64,000 nucleotides of DNA, taken from positions 43,896,278 to 43,960,277 of the forward strand of contig OY288241.1 of assembly GCA_958450325.1 (NCBI GenBank), read 5' to 3'. The DNA is from Agrostemma githago (taxonomy: Eukaryota; Streptophyta; Magnoliopsida; Caryophyllales; Caryophyllaceae). The translations under genes were made by a program, and so were the position numbers. Positions 31,057 through 43,759 of the stretch are shown one piece after another. The notes under the pieces are model-generated. The model did no database searches, was not told the origin of the DNA, and saw only the letters and a list, made by a program, of their open reading frames with translations. How positions within the stretch are numbered: position 1 is the first letter of the stretch; every line of letters begins with the position of its first letter.

Positions 31057-32633
31057 TGATGGTGGGATTTGTCGTGGGTCCTACCGATCAATAAATATAA
31101 CCGACTATTCCTAGTGGGTAGCTAGGGCAAGTAGGGTCGATATCCACGGGGATGGTATGATAAAGTCTAGACTAGGTCGGCCTAAAAACGAGACTAAATC
31201 ACCAAACAAACACAAAGGAAGCAATAATTGGTAAACTATGGTGGTGGAAGAGGTAAGACTATTCTAACAATGAACTAGGCTAATACAATGCTAAAATGGA
31301 ATAACTAATGATCAACAAACTAGTAAACTAAAAGAAACGATGACTAACTAAGAAGTTAAAATCAAATATGAAAGAAAGTGGGGTAGGTCGGGTTCATAAG
31401 TGTAGTAGGGTAATTAGGGTGATCAAGGGTGTAAGCGTCCCCTAGTTGCTAGAGTCGGTCGGGGCTCTCGCCACGTAGACCAATGCCGAGGTAAGTTCGC
31501 GCTCTCGCGTCTAAGACTAACCTCAACACAACCACAAAATAGACAAACAATGAGAAGATGAGCACAAGTATGGGGAGCATTAGCCACTACTACTCACACA
31601 AGTAAATCAACAAACACATAGAGTGCCCATTATGTGACTAACAACAAAGGAGCTACCTTTACCCCTAATCAAACCCTAATCACCCATAATCTACCCTTAA
31701 TCCCCCTACTAACCCCACAAGGAGACTACTCACTCATTATCAAGAAGAAACCAACAATAATAAGAGGAAACAACATGAAAAACCAAACATCCATTATGAA
31801 CAATAAGAACAATAACAAGAACAATATAAAAAGATTGAACCTATATTAAATAAACAAGAACAAGAGTAGAGAAGATTATACCAACAACCAAATGAAGATA
31901 AAGATGTAAACTTGCATAAACAAGAACCCAAATCAACTCCAAGGATTTCATGCCTGGAGAAATCTTCAAGAACCCACTTAATACAAGATTATCTAAACTA
32001 GATCAAACTATGATTAACTAAAGATTAACTAGAGATTAAAAGAGGCTAATTAGAGTTTTGAATGCTTAAGAGAGGCCTAAAATAATCTAGGGTAAAGTAT
32101 GGTGCTTAAACATTACAAGGGAGGAGTATTTATAGGGTTACAAAAATGAAGGAGGAAGAAAAGAGTCACGCGGGCTACAGCAGTCTCGTCCCGCCAGGGA
32201 CGGATTGGTCCCGCCCGGGACGGATTGGTCCAGCCCGGGACGGGTCCAAAACAGGAGCAATGCTAAATGCGCACCTCATCCCGGACGGGATGAGTTCCTT
32301 CCCGTTGGGGATGAGTCTTGTAGGCCTCCAATATGATCTTTAAGGTTCCTCCTTGCTTCACATGGACTTCTCATCGACTCTCGGGTCTCAGGATCGAGTC
32401 TAAGTGGCTCGGGATCGGGTCCCAAGGTATCGAGTGATCGTTCCTCCGCTTCGTTGGCTCCGAAAAGTGTATGTATTGAGTCGGAATCGCTCCAACTCTT
32501 CATGAATGGTCTCGGGAACCTGAAACGAACTAGAGGAAGCATAAGTAGCCCATGAACCGCTCCCAAAGAGCGATTCCGCAAGGAAAAAGGGACCAAAACA
32601 CAGCAAATTAGGCACTACAAACTACACTTATCA
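31057..32633 (-). mobile_element. Athila right LTR (5' LTR)
   Basis: 1577 bp, aligning end to end with 23103-24642. It has three rather than two copies of the 20-bp CCGCCCGGGACGGATTGGTC unit (32187-32245). Minus-strand TATA box at 32127-32135. It drives the element's transcript toward lower coordinates. Confidence 0.93.
32127..32315 (-). promoter_or_regulatory. Athila LTR promoter (5' copy)
   Basis: Motif cluster (32315 down to 32187), then CTATAAATA at 32135-32127 on the minus strand. Same order as the 3' copy but with one more palindrome unit. Confidence 0.5.
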
Positions 32634-32638
32634 GAGAC
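32634..32638. repeat. Target-site duplication of the Athila element, right copy (GAGAC)
   Basis: Second copy of the five-base target next to the 5' LTR. Confidence 0.94.
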
Positions 32639-34170
32639 CCTTGACTTGCGTGTGTATGCGGTCACTAGGTTAGGGGCTCGGGGGCTTTAGACTCTTGGTG
32701 TATTCGGCGAAACGCCTATGGAATTTTCTGTCTCTGCGATGAGACCTTTTGACACAAACCTCGGTGGAGAGGTTTAAAGAGGACTTCTCGAAATGAGACG
32801 ACCCGAAAAGCAAGACCTCGAGTAGAGGCAATCCTAGTAACTAACACAGACAGTTAATCACACGGTTGTACGACGTAAGAAGTTGATCACGGTCCCGGCT
32901 CAGGATCAAAGAATTTTGATATATGTTTTTTTTTTCCGAAAACGACTAATCTTTCCAGAGATAAAATTTTTTCAAAAGGGTGATTTGTAAAATTAGTGCA
33001 ACGAGGGCGTCATGACATCGTTTGTGACGTGAAGGTGTGTTGCTATATGTGTGCGTCGGGAATCCGGCGATAGCAAAAGTGTAGATTATCCTTTTTTTTT
33101 TTTTGAAAGGAGCACGGTTTTTAGGGGAACCAGTTTTGAAAATGATTACGTGATGCTTTTATCGAAACTACTATTAATTAGCTAGTTCGATACTTGTGAT
33201 GTTCGTGGTAGAGCGTGAAGTCTGATTACAGTGTCCTTAAAGGTGTGACTAAATCCTTAGTGAGGGATTTAGGTGGTGAATAGTGTTTCTAATAAACTTC
33301 TTGCTTTTTGAAAAAGAACTTCTAAAGTTAGTGACCCACGTTCGTCGGTTGTACTAACTAACATTAGACGGTAGGGGTGTGCATTCTAAAAAAAAAGTGT
33401 TTTGAAAGTGTAACCGCTCTTTGAGTTCCTTGACTTCATTAATTGAAGCTTCGGTTGTGCTAACGGTATGTGTGTAAAAAGTTTTTTTTTTTTAAATAAA
33501 ATGTGACCGCGTGGTGGCCTTAACCCCATTAATTGGGAGTTTCGGTTGCGTTAACGGTAATTATTGTTAATGGGTCTTAATTTGGTCAAGGTGACGGCAG
33601 TAAAACTTTTTTTTTTGAAATCAGTGAGTGTAAATTTTGCCATAATAACCGCATCTAAAAAAATGTTTTCCCTTTTTAGAAATCGCGGTTTGATCGGAGT
33701 ATTGATGTTTAAATCAGATGAGGTATTTTCGAAAACGAAATTGGGGGCGGTTGAATATGTTGGCGTGGATGAATCCAGATTTTTAGTGTTTTATTTGGGT
33801 TGTATTGTTCAAACACGCTACACATAACTAGGAATGCATACACTCCTGCACGATGCAGACTTGGGTAGGCTACCGCCCACGAATAGTCTTTACTTAGGTA
33901 TTGACAATGATCTGGGGAGATGAGTGTCATACCGTCCGTTTTGACTATCCGCTTATTAATCCCGCGGGTTGCGCGTTAGGCGGCCGAAGCGTCAATCGAG
34001 GATCTCTTCGCGTGTCCCTAGAGATCTTACCGCGAAGAGGTCGATTGGTCCTGATATCGGTTAGGGTGGGCTTTTTAGGGTAAAACCTGTAGTGACCACA
34101 ACTAAAAACTAAGAAATGAGCTTCACCGACCTCGTTCAAGTTACACCACCGCTGAAAACTTGTTTCCAAA
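32639..34170 (-). other. Element B leader region
   Basis: Non-coding sequence between the primer site and the gag fragment in element B. It aligns in pieces with the inverse of element C's leader (47774-49100), including blocks around CACAACCGTGTGATTAACTG and AATCCCGCGGGTTGCG-like words. An imperfect repeat of about 95 bases (TTAATTGAAGCTTCGGTTG at about 33440, TTAATTGGGAGTTTCGGTTG at about 33529) occurs twice. No complete gag N-terminus is recognisable. Confidence 0.6.
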
Positions 34171-34188
34171 TCCCCAGCGGAGTCGCCA
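34171..34188 (-). other. Element B primer binding site (Arg tRNA type)
   Basis: The minus strand reads TGGCGACTCCGCTGGGGA next to the 5' LTR. This is the Tat/Ogre-type primer site and fixes the orientation of element B. Confidence 0.85.
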
Positions 34189-34191
34189 AAC

Positions 34192-36346
34192 TATAGACGT
34201 CCGTCCGCACCGCCCGGCGCCCCGCGCGGACCGACCCAGTTTTCAACGTGTGGCAGCGGCCACCCACGCGGCCCCCTCCTCGCCGGGGGCCAGTCCGATC
34301 TCGCATACGGGGCGAAGTGTTGGACCTCGATTTGGATGATGATCCGGACTTGTACTAGACGGGTGCGGGCACCAGTGTTTCCGTTTGGGAATCGATCGAG
34401 ACGTGGTTGTAAATGTTTAAAGGCCGATTCATTTGGTAAGGCGACCTTTTTAGTGAACTGAATTCGTTGCCGATTTGTGGAGTCGCCACCGAGTCAATTA
34501 TCGGGACTCGGAAACCGTTCAAGTCAACTTTGATCCCTTACCGGCTTAAAGTTGTGTGGCACGGGACCTAAAGATAAAGACTTGTACCCTTAAGCACTCC
34601 ATGCCTAGAATGACTCTCATTGCCAATGATTTCGGACATCCGGAAACCGTCAATTCTGAGTAAGAGGTGAGGGTACGTATTGGGAAGCCAACATCCGATA
34701 GATGTCAACACCCAATCCCGCCCGCACTATAGCGGCCTCTACTAATCAATCGGTGGGCTGATATCCTAGTTCTTTTGTTGTGGTGGAAGTACTGTAACAT
34801 CCGTTGTTTTAACCCTATGCTTAGCTACGTTGGTTATTTAAGGACAAGTAAGTTTTATCATAGAAGTAGTGGTGTTTACATTCTTTGCATGCGATTTCAC
34901 GTGACAAGCAGGCCATGGAAAGACGCACGTAGGAGCGTAGAGAGTACTATGTATTATACGTATTAGTAAATCAGGTTTAACGCGATAATACGGATATTAG
35001 TCGTTCTTGTGATATACCTTGCATGGTATTCTGCTTAAGATGCGTCGGTTCGACATTAATAGAGATGCGTCGAACCTAATAAGGTGAGCACCCAGACTAA
35101 TACGGAACCCGACTATCACTTTGTTCAGTTTTAAGTTATTTTACGTTTTGAATTCCGTGTTAGGTGATTTAGCATGCGATTATAAGGTCATAAAAGCAAC
35201 AAATCATACTGTAAATGTGAATGTAAGTAATTCACATTGTGAGGAATTGCACTCTCGGAGTATACACTAAACGGGACTTGATGCATAGATAATTTTGAGA
35301 ACGGATCTCGTAATTAATCGGGTCTATTTAGTGTGTTTTAGTATTTGTGGTTGAAGTTGGGACGTTACGTATTTTAGTAGATGCTTGTGGGCCTAGCGCC
35401 CACATCTAGTGTTGTCGTAGTGCATAATAATAGAAAGTACAAATATGGAAAGTTTTGATTTGATGGCAACCTAGTGACGACTCGATCAACAGGCGAATCC
35501 TCCTAGCTTGACAAGTGACTCCGGCAGAACTCCGTTACCGTTTGACCTTCCCGAGGCTACTCCGGCAGAGCTTCGTTTGCTAAGGACTAGTTCCGCGGCT
35601 AATCCAGCAGAACTTCGTTACGAGTTTTGAGCTAGTCGATCACAGGCACCTCGGTATTGAGTGGGGTGCTCAAAGGTGAGGAGTAGCGTCGTTGTCGCTT
35701 TCTTTTATCGGAACTACGATCGATTGGATCGTTTGCCTCGGGTTTCGAAGTGCGAGCCCTTAGCGAGAGTTTAGAGGGAGAAGAGAAGAATGAATTGTGT
35801 CGAATGAATGAGGCGGAGGAGGGTATTTATAGGTGTTTTCGGCCCTCGTCGCCCTTATGGACGCGTGAGCTGGGGCGCACCAAGACTCAGGCGCCTGGGC
35901 TAAGGCGTGGTGAGACCCAGGCGCGTAGGGTGGGGCGGTTGGGATTTTGAGGATACGGTTTTGATACTTTCCAAAACCGTGAGACGGGTGTATGATATGT
36001 CTCTTGGGTGTTAAGGCTTCCCACGGCTTGACCTAGCGCCGTGGGTTTAGTGGGCCTCGGGTGTTCATCCCAAGGTTCGCTTGACATGGTGTTGACTCAG
36101 TTTGAGTTTCGGGGCCGACTTGGGGTCCCGGTGTCGAAATTAACTCTAATTAGTGTTTATGTGACCGTAACGACACGACTAAGGCTGCCATCATGTTAGT
36201 TTTTAATTTTTCCGAGTAATTATTTGATCCGTTCTATAGGAAATCTATCTACAACATCGCGAACCCGTGTCGCATTGCAGTCCTATCGTCATCGGGTGTT
36301 TGTTGGGCACTTCTGCAGCCACCAGGTCCAAATCTGGGCGTCTACA
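34192..36346 (-). mobile_element. Element B right LTR (5' LTR)
   Basis: 2155 bp, homologous throughout to 883-3053. Its inner end reads TATAGACG on the plus strand where the other copies have TGTGGACG or a form ending in CCACA. Minus-strand TATA box CTATAAATA at 35824-35832, with the ACTCAGGCGC cluster just upstream (35960 down to 35865). Confidence 0.9.
35824..35960 (-). promoter_or_regulatory. LTR promoter of element B, 5' copy
   Basis: GC-rich cluster with AAGACTCAGGCGC and GACCCAGGCGCG-like words, then CTATAAATA on the minus strand. This is the copy expected to drive the element. Confidence 0.5.
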
Positions 36347-36351
36347 CCTAG
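36347..36351. repeat. Target-site duplication of element B, right copy (CCTAG)
   Basis: Second copy, directly after the TCTACA end of the LTR. Confidence 0.92.
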
Positions 36352-38445
36352 CCTCCCAAAAACTGAGAATACCATCTACCTAATCACACACCCTAACCTA
36401 CCCTACATACGCGAACCTCTCCCGTGCCTACGACGAAACTCTACGAGCCCGTATTCCGAGACCATTACCATGTAGGTTGAGGGTGTACCAAATCCCGTTC
36501 TTCTAATTTCTAATTTCCTTTTCATTTGTGTATACTAACACTTAACATTTACATTCTCGTTACTAACTACTAACATCTAATATTTATTTTATCGTACTAC
36601 TAAGATTTACTTTATCGCGATCTAACATTTTCATTATTGTTCCTAAAAACACTAACATTTATTTATCGCTTTTTTTTATTTCGTTTATATTAATACCGTA
36701 TATATTACGATATAACAAAAACTATTTTCAAGTCAATTCGAGCAAATGTTCGATGACGCAAACTCGATCGTCGTAGGCTTTAAAAGCCAAACTACGACGT
36801 CAAAATACAAAGGACCTAATATTTGTGACGACAAATAAAATTTTCCAAATAAAGTACATTAGATAATTAATACCGCCTAAAGTCCGTATAATCCTCCGAA
36901 CAAGTCATACTGAAGGTGGTGCCCTTCGAGGCACGCCACCCAAGGCACTTAAAGGTTAGGGCACCTTATGGCGTACGCATAACCATCGGATTATAACGCG
37001 ATCACGGTAATTCATTATCGAGTGTATTCGATGTCATTATCAAAATATCGCTCTAAAGGCTCGATGTCGATTCCGTAATCGAATGTTGCGCGTAAAAGAA
37101 CTATCGACAATTGAATTAGCATGAAACCCGATGACATCAAATCGATAGTCGTATGGTCCATAACACCCGAAAACGACATCATACCGCGGAGGGATTATAT
37201 CATTCTAGTTTGATTATTTTTGATTCCATAAAACATTGCTCTAGAACATTCGATATTGATTCCATAATCGAGTGTTGGATATAAAGGGCCATCGAGAATC
37301 GATTTATGCAAAACCTAGTGACGTCGAACCGAGCGTCGTAGGGTCCACAAGACTCGGCAACGACGTCGTGACACGTTGGGGCCCGATATTTGCATTGGTT
37401 CGATCATTTCTCAATTTAAACTACAAAATTCATGAAATGGGTTGTTTTGAGCAAAACTTCCCACTCGTTACAGGGGGCACTTGATCCAGTGACCCCCTTA
37501 AAAATGGGCAGGGATTTCTTCGTCAAGGGCACTCGACCGAGTCCCCTTAATGACTCGATCGAGTGATCCCTGCAAGCCTCTAACGAGGATTAAAATATGA
37601 TATAAAGTTCCGCCGAGTCATATTTACGACCCTAAGTCGATACATACTAAATCCATCACGTATTTGTTTTCCAAAACCCATACAATATATCATCCCATTT
37701 CTTTTACGACTTTGAGTAAACGTTTCTCATGATTGATCCTACATCGACGACTCTTTAGTCGTATCTGATATGTGATTGGTCGAGACATATCCATTTCACT
37801 ATGATATGTCGGACCAGACCCCAAGGCCCGTAATCGAGCTACCATACGCTCTGGTCCCGTGCGCTAATGCGTGCCAAGGCCTTTGTCCTCCGATCAATAC
37901 ACAATATAATGTGTAAGTAATCGGAGTTCGTCCAATCATTTGATTTACGGTTTCAAATTTATGTTTTCTATTTACGGGTCCGTTTATAGATTATATTACC
38001 GTTGCTAATCCGTTTATTATTACATTTTGTTCAATGTATTGTGAATTCCGGGTTGTATTCCGCCCGTGTAATTGGTAATTTACTTTTTAAGTTGTTTATT
38101 TTCATCGCGTTGCATTTACCGTTTTCGAAATGAACCCACATGCTTAAATTTAACTTCAACATAATTTAAGATGCATTAAAACGACGTAGTAAAACACGTA
38201 TTTCACATGCGTAGCTTAAAACACTGTTTGCAAATTATTTCACCATCTTACTAATTCGCGTACACGAGCACCGATCGATATTCTAGTAAAGGCCGCTAAT
38301 TGTGGACGGGGTTGGGTATCCTTTGTGGGCTTCCCAACACGTACCCTCACCCCTTACTCAGAACCTTTGGTTTCCGGATGCCCGAGACTGTTGGCGAACG
38401 AGAGTCATTTGATATACGATATTCGGTAATTCGACATCGGTATCG
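36352..38445 (+). mobile_element. Element A 3' LTR, second part
   Basis: Continues the LTR begun at 259. The end (38285-38445) aligns with the inverse of the D LTR at about 50490-50650, including GTAAAGGCCGCTAA, CGTACCCTCACCCCTTACTCAGAA and the TCGGTATCG end. A second palindrome cluster (CACTTGATCCAGTGACC, CACTCGACCGAGT, ACTCGATCGAGTG) lies at 37475-37570, matching the second cluster of D. It breaks off about 200-250 bases before the expected LTR end. Confidence 0.6.
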
Positions 38446-38448
38446 TTA

Positions 38449-39681
38449 TGTGGTGAGCCGAAGTCGTATGCTCCCAAAGATAATAATTAAACACTTATAA
38501 CCATAGAACTATAACATTAGCGTAGGAAAATAAGAGTCGATCTACAGGGAAGACGAAGTAATTTAAGTGAATTAAAAAAAGGAATTAGTAACTAACAATG
38601 AAGGTGATCGGATGATCAAATTGATTAAAACTAAACAACAAACAAACAACGAAATCAATAGTGACAAAGAGTGAATTCAGATGATTTAGTCGATCTCGGG
38701 TAAAAATTTCCACAACTATTTATCAAATTGATCACAGACTAACAACTTTCATCTAACTCATGATCAAACTATCGTGGGAAATAAATCTTGAATCTCACCT
38801 GAATATTATTTGACTCGAAACGCGATGATCAAATAACCTAATTATTAAACAACCTAATACACGCGATTAAGTCTAATTCAATAATAGCATTAACGAATAG
38901 AGAACGATAGAAGTGACGACCAATAAAACACGCGATTTTTAGATCGAATCACAAGTTAAATCTCTCTTTACTCTAGATATGATGAAACACATCCAATATT
39001 AAGGCTAAATATCGTTACTATATCTAACGAGTTTGAACTATTACGGATTCAATCGCTAGAATAACAATAGATTGAAAATTGCAAAGATGAATTAGCTACT
39101 TTAATCTAAGCATTCAACAATCATGCAAATACGAACGGAGAAATAACAATACTCAAGACATAAGATAAAGATGAATTAAAGTCTCACAATCGAATAATTA
39201 GTAGCTTCAAATCTTAATACGAGATTGAAAGCTTAGTTCTTATTGTTCTTGCAAGAATATTCAGTTCTTCAAAGTTCTCCATTTTTTCCTAATGAACGTT
39301 TAACTAGATGATATGAATAATGATTATGAAAACTCAACTTAACCTAATAATAGTCTACTAACAATAATAATAAAATAGTAAAGCATCCTAGTAATAATAA
39401 AGTTTCCTAATTAAAACCAAAGTCTTCAAAACGTAGCAAATTAAGACGGAATAGGACGAGGCGCGTAATAAATTTCAGGGATCAGGGCGACTCGCTTGGC
39501 AGTCGCGCGACTCACCTGCTCATACGATTCGCTTGGTTTTAGGACGCCTCGCGCGCATCGCTGGTGCTGCTTCACGTTTCCTCCACTTCTTGCGTTCCGT
39601 ATCTTTAAGTGGGCTTTTCTTCCCTTCATGCTTCATTCACTCTTGGCCGATTCAACGATCCAGTTAAAAGAATCCTCAAAA
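38449..39681. mobile_element. Probable solo or truncated LTR (family X)
   Basis: Sequence unrelated to element A starts at 38449 (TGTGGTGAGCCG). It contains AAGAGTCGATCTACAGGGAAGACG, a phrase typical of Athila-like and other plant LTRs (compare GTCGATATCCACGGGG in the Athila LTR). The far end has a GC-rich cluster of GCGACTCGC words (39485-39570), as in the other LTRs. No internal region, primer site or clear target duplication was found. Confidence 0.4.
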
Positions 39682-40044
39682 TCCTTTATATATTAAAGGA
39701 AAGACCAAGAGCAACTATGTGGCAGTAGCTCCATTCAGTATTTCGAAATACTGCACTGACAATCATCCAACATAAATTAGGCAACTAATGCATGGAATGA
39801 ATATATTAAATTGGGCTTTACAAACCATTTACACAATAAAACCCTATAAACCATTTACACAATAAAACCCTAAAGCAGCCAAGTTACCCTTAAGATACAG
39901 TAAAAAAACGTTAAATAAAAACCCTAATAAAACATATTCTTCAATAGTCACATAATTCCCCTGCAGTTTTTTATATCATACATATTGTGTATTCAAACCC
40001 TAGGGTTTTTCATTCACATTAATCTGTTAAATTTGTCTTCTGAA

Positions 40045-42950
40045 ATGCCGTCTGCTATTAATCCTACCATTGCTACGTTATGTCAGGGTGTGAGGCTAAC
40101 CGATATGGATGTCAGGGTGATATACAGATGGCAGAGGTCTGACTTCAACAATAAATCAATCATTGATGGTGTGGAGTTACTCTTAATTGATGCTAAGTTT
40201 ATATCCCTTCTCATTAAGTCCTTGGTTGTATATATGTATATTCCTGTAACAGTATTTGTAAATATATGTGAATGAATGATGAAGAATAAAACAATTTAAC
40301 ATCATGTTATTCCAAAGAAATATAATGAATCCAGTACATCTGATCAATATTATTTTGTCATGCTATTTGCTAATTTTAATGAATTACGTGAATTGTGTAC
40401 TTAAGATATTTGGAATTATGAGTGCGGTTTAATACCTTAAAATTATTAACTTGATACCGACCAGAATGTATCAACTAAAAGTTATTCATTCATCTAAATG
40501 TATCATGAATCATGTATATTCATTCATCAATATGATTACATTCATTCATCACAGCATTAGGTTAATTTATAAGACGGTTGATATTCTTCCTCACATTAAG
40601 AGATTTGTATTCATTCATCATTATTTGGTGATTCATAAAAATGTTCCTCAAATATGGAAACCTATGAACAGTATTTGTAAATTTTGTTGAATGTCACAAA
40701 ACTCTACAAATTCTTCCCACCTTTGAAATATATATGCATATATATATACATACATTCATATATATACACACGACCTATACTGATTAACTACAATATTTTC
40801 AGGAATATTTCTATTTATCATTTTCTATGAATTATTAATTTTATATTATCAGTTCCTGTTAAATTTATATAACAAATATTTATCAGTTGCTATGTTTCTT
40901 AAGTCACAGAATACCAGAATCAAAATTCTATATGAATTATGTGAATTGTTTACATAAGATATTTGGAATTGTGAGTGAGGTTTAATACCTTAAAATTTGT
41001 TGAACATGATAACTCAAATCCAAATCTATGAATGTCAATCTTCTTCCTGCGTCAAAAAACTATCTAGGTTAGTATTTCATTTTAGTTTATCCGCAAAAAT
41101 ATACAAAAAAAAACATAATGTTGGTCACACCATATTCATTACGTTATTTTGTATCAAAACACAGAATGACGTCGTACAAGCCAGCATTAGGAAGCCGATA
41201 CTGAATTGATTCAAGAATGATTTCGTACTGGGTGAGTTATACAACATTCGCAGCCTTACCGTTGCTGCGAACATCGGAAAGGACAAGGCTACTAACCATC
41301 CGTGTAAGCTAAAACTGCAATTTTCTTCAAGGGTGCAGCATTTGTCGGGTGATGAGACCATACCAAAAAATATATATCGATTCCAATATTTTGAAGATAT
41401 TATTAATGGCAATATTGTTGCCAATCAGTACATAGGTTTATGTCATTTTGTTTCCTGTTTTTCGTATTTGATTTTTTTGAAATATCTGCTTTTCCTAATG
41501 AAGCTATTTTTTTGTTTTCCTTATAGACATCGTTGGAAAGCTCTATGAAATTGGGATACAAAAAGGGGTTATAAATGCAGGAGTAGAAAACTGGAAGACG
41601 TTGAGTAAATATTTGTTTGCTTTTGCATATTTTTATCTTTTATTTGCTACTTCAATACTTTTACGACTAATAATCATGTCTACGTTTATGCAAAATGACA
41701 CAGTGGTTTTATGCTACGGATTTGCCAGAGATTTTACAGAACTTACCAAATCCTGAACAGTTAAAAGTTATTGTCATCCGCGGTGTTGAATGCAAAATTT
41801 TTGACTGTATGCAGCTCCTCACCCTGATCCAATCGTAGACTATTCTTATGTGATTTTTATGTTAACATTATGTTGTTATCTCCTCGCTTATAATGCAGCT
41901 CAATGGCGTCTACAAACAACCTACAACACAACAACTTTTGAGGTCAATCCTAATATTCCTGAAGTGGATGCTTTTCAGGAGAGGTATAGTCCCTTATTAC
42001 ATAGTATCATGACAATAGTCATTTTTTAAATTCCATTTCAATAGTGTTAAGTAACTACATTTATGATGCAGCCTGTCGTCCCAAGTTCCCAGCAATTCGT
42101 TGCAATTTATAGAAGAACCGACTGTTGAGAAACCTCACTTTGATATCAGTGTTTATGAAGTGCTATCCCTTAGTTAGATCGTCAAAAATTAGAAGGTAAA
42201 CAAAATATATGTGTATCATTCCAATTGCCCTGTATATAATAACGAATTGTTAATGAACAATAATTTGCGGACCTAATATTATTTTTAAATGTCTATTGAA
42301 CTAGTCTGAATTCTTTTATACTGTTGCCACAATTGTCGATCTGAAATGTACCTCCGGATGGTACTACAACAGCTGCAAGGCTTGCTGAACCAAGACGATC
42401 AAGAATGAACATGGTAGGTGGATTTGTAATCGTACAGCCTGCAACGGAAGCAAGACTAGGTTCACATCACGGGTTCCCAGGTAATATTTGCAGGCTAATA
42501 TAACTTTACAGAAATTAGCGTCATTTGACATAGGTATTTAGATGTAGTTAATAACAATTTTCGTAATATCCCTGAATTTTAGGTTTCAAGTAAAGTTTGT
42601 GGTGAAGGACTTCAGTGACACGGAATGCCACTTCGTTGTATTTGATTCTCAAATACAACAGTAAGTCGAAGAATCTGCTTTGGAAATGATTAACAAATTA
42701 GAAAAGGTGAATATTTGATTTCAGTTTTGTTACGTCCACTGCGACTTAAATTAAACAACTATTATAACAAATTCCAACTATTTACTGTGTAGAATGGCGA
42801 ACCTGACTCCATTCTTGATCAACTGCGAGGCTTCATCGACAAACGCTATCTCTTCAAGATAAAAGTGGATGAAAAATACAACGTACAACACTCTTCTCAA
42901 CCATAAACTGCCTCCGTCATGTCAGATGACATTGACAAGATACACATTTG
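40045..42950 (+). pseudogene. Decayed RPA70-like (replication protein A large subunit) gene
   Basis: Recognisable exon pieces in order: an N-terminal OB-fold start with VRVIYRWQRSDFNNK (about 40110-40155); YFEDIINGNIVANQYI (about 41385-41435) continuing after an intron as DIVGKLYEIG (from 41527); YNTTTFEVNPNIPEVDAF (about 41920-41975); LSSQVPSNSLQF (from 42073); a zinc-ribbon exon with WYYNSCKAC, a stop, and C-x4-C (42357-42481); RFQVKFVVKDFSDTECHFV (from 42581); and LRGFIDKRYLFKIKVDEK (about 42825-42880). The family binds single-stranded DNA in replication and repair, and related copies are common on plant Helitrons. At least one TGA interrupts the zinc-ribbon exon and several exon joins do not keep frame. 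Confidence 0.6.
40440..40935. repeat. AT-rich repeat block, copy 1
   Basis: This roughly 500-base block, with GAATATTTCTATTTATCATT, CATTCATC-AATATG and TATTTGGTGATTCATAAAAA words, recurs in expanded, rearranged form at 43760-44935. Confidence 0.75.
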
Positions 42951-43759
42951 GAACAAAACATATGATCAAGCAATACAGGTTTTAGATTCGGTCTCTTAAT
43001 ATTTTAATCAATCCATTAATTTGAAAACATTTAAGTATGATTGTATGACTGAATACATGTTCGAATGTAAAATTAGGCTGGGTTTGATCTGTACACCACA
43101 ACAAGTGCGGATCTTTCAAAGTTTAAAAGAAAGATAAGTGTACTTTGAAATTGTAATGAATTATCTTATATCAATGTATTTTGTATGAAATGGTTATGAC
43201 TGAATTTACCTAATGCAGAACTCTGTTGCATCTGACGACGACACTCACGCAAATCTTTTGAAAATGTTGAGAAAATATTTGAGGTACAACCTAGAACCCA
43301 ATAGAAAGCCATTACTCATACACAGCATCTCAAAATCCAATTCCATTAATTAAATAGTTGTATTACTATTATTTGTTCTACTCTAATTTTAGCTTCATTA
43401 TTATTTACCTCGGTTTAATTGACCTTGTAGATTGTTGATTGTGATACTGCACCCAATTCCTCTAGAGTCACTCCTTTGAAGCAGAACACCTCTGATAAGG
43501 AAGAATTCTCAATTCACCTCACTAATATATATGTGTTGTTAATTCAAGCTTCTCAACAGAACAGCTGCTGAATAATATTAAGAAGGAAAAAATACAGTGA
43601 CACGAAGAATTTTTACGAAAACATTTTTCACAAACATTATGATATGAAACCTTATTTTCCGTTTGCAGTATTTTGTGATAGATTTCTAGCACCATTAATT
43701 TGCTTTGAAGTGATTTTTAGTCTTTATTTCAAGACAATTGATATTAGTTACTACTCATC
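42951..43759. other. No gene recognised
   Basis: AT-rich sequence following the last RPA-like exon. Short fragments such as DTHANLLKMLRKY (about 43228-43284) could be residual exon pieces of the same gene, but I cannot place them. Nothing else is supported. Confidence 0.4.

Larger units (their letters stand above)
23103..32633 (-). mobile_element. Athila-type non-autonomous LTR retrotransposon (gag-protease only)
   Basis: LTRs at 23103-24642 and 31057-32633, a GAGAC target duplication, an Asp-tRNA primer site (31035-31053, minus strand) and a polypurine tract next to the left LTR define a complete 9.53-kb minus-oriented insertion. Inside is one gag-protease frame (30827 to 27741). No RT, RNase H or integrase is found in the 3.1 kb between that frame and the 3' LTR. 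The primer site and the protease style (CDLGASVSIIP) fit the Athila lineage. The LTRs differ at many more positions than those of the Tekay, including two unit-size indels, so it is the older of the two insertions in B. Confidence 0.92.
883..36346 (-). mobile_element. Element B: Tat/Ogre-type non-autonomous LTR retrotransposon with antisense PMD gene
   Basis: Two LTRs (883-3053 and 34192-36346) bound this element, flanked by the CCTAG target duplication. The primer site next to the right LTR (34171-34188, minus strand TGGCGACTCCGCTGGGGA) is the type seen in Tat/Ogre elements, so the element reads right to left. Removing the nested Tekay and Athila insertions leaves about 14.65 kb. In reading order it holds a leader (34170-32639), a gag C-terminal fragment (22899-22255), about 2.7 kb without a recognised gene, an antisense spliced PMD gene, tandem arrays and the 3' LTR. 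No protease, RT, RNase H or integrase motif is seen, so it would depend on a relative for mobility. The LTRs differ at many positions, so it is older than the Tekay inside it. Confidence 0.85.
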
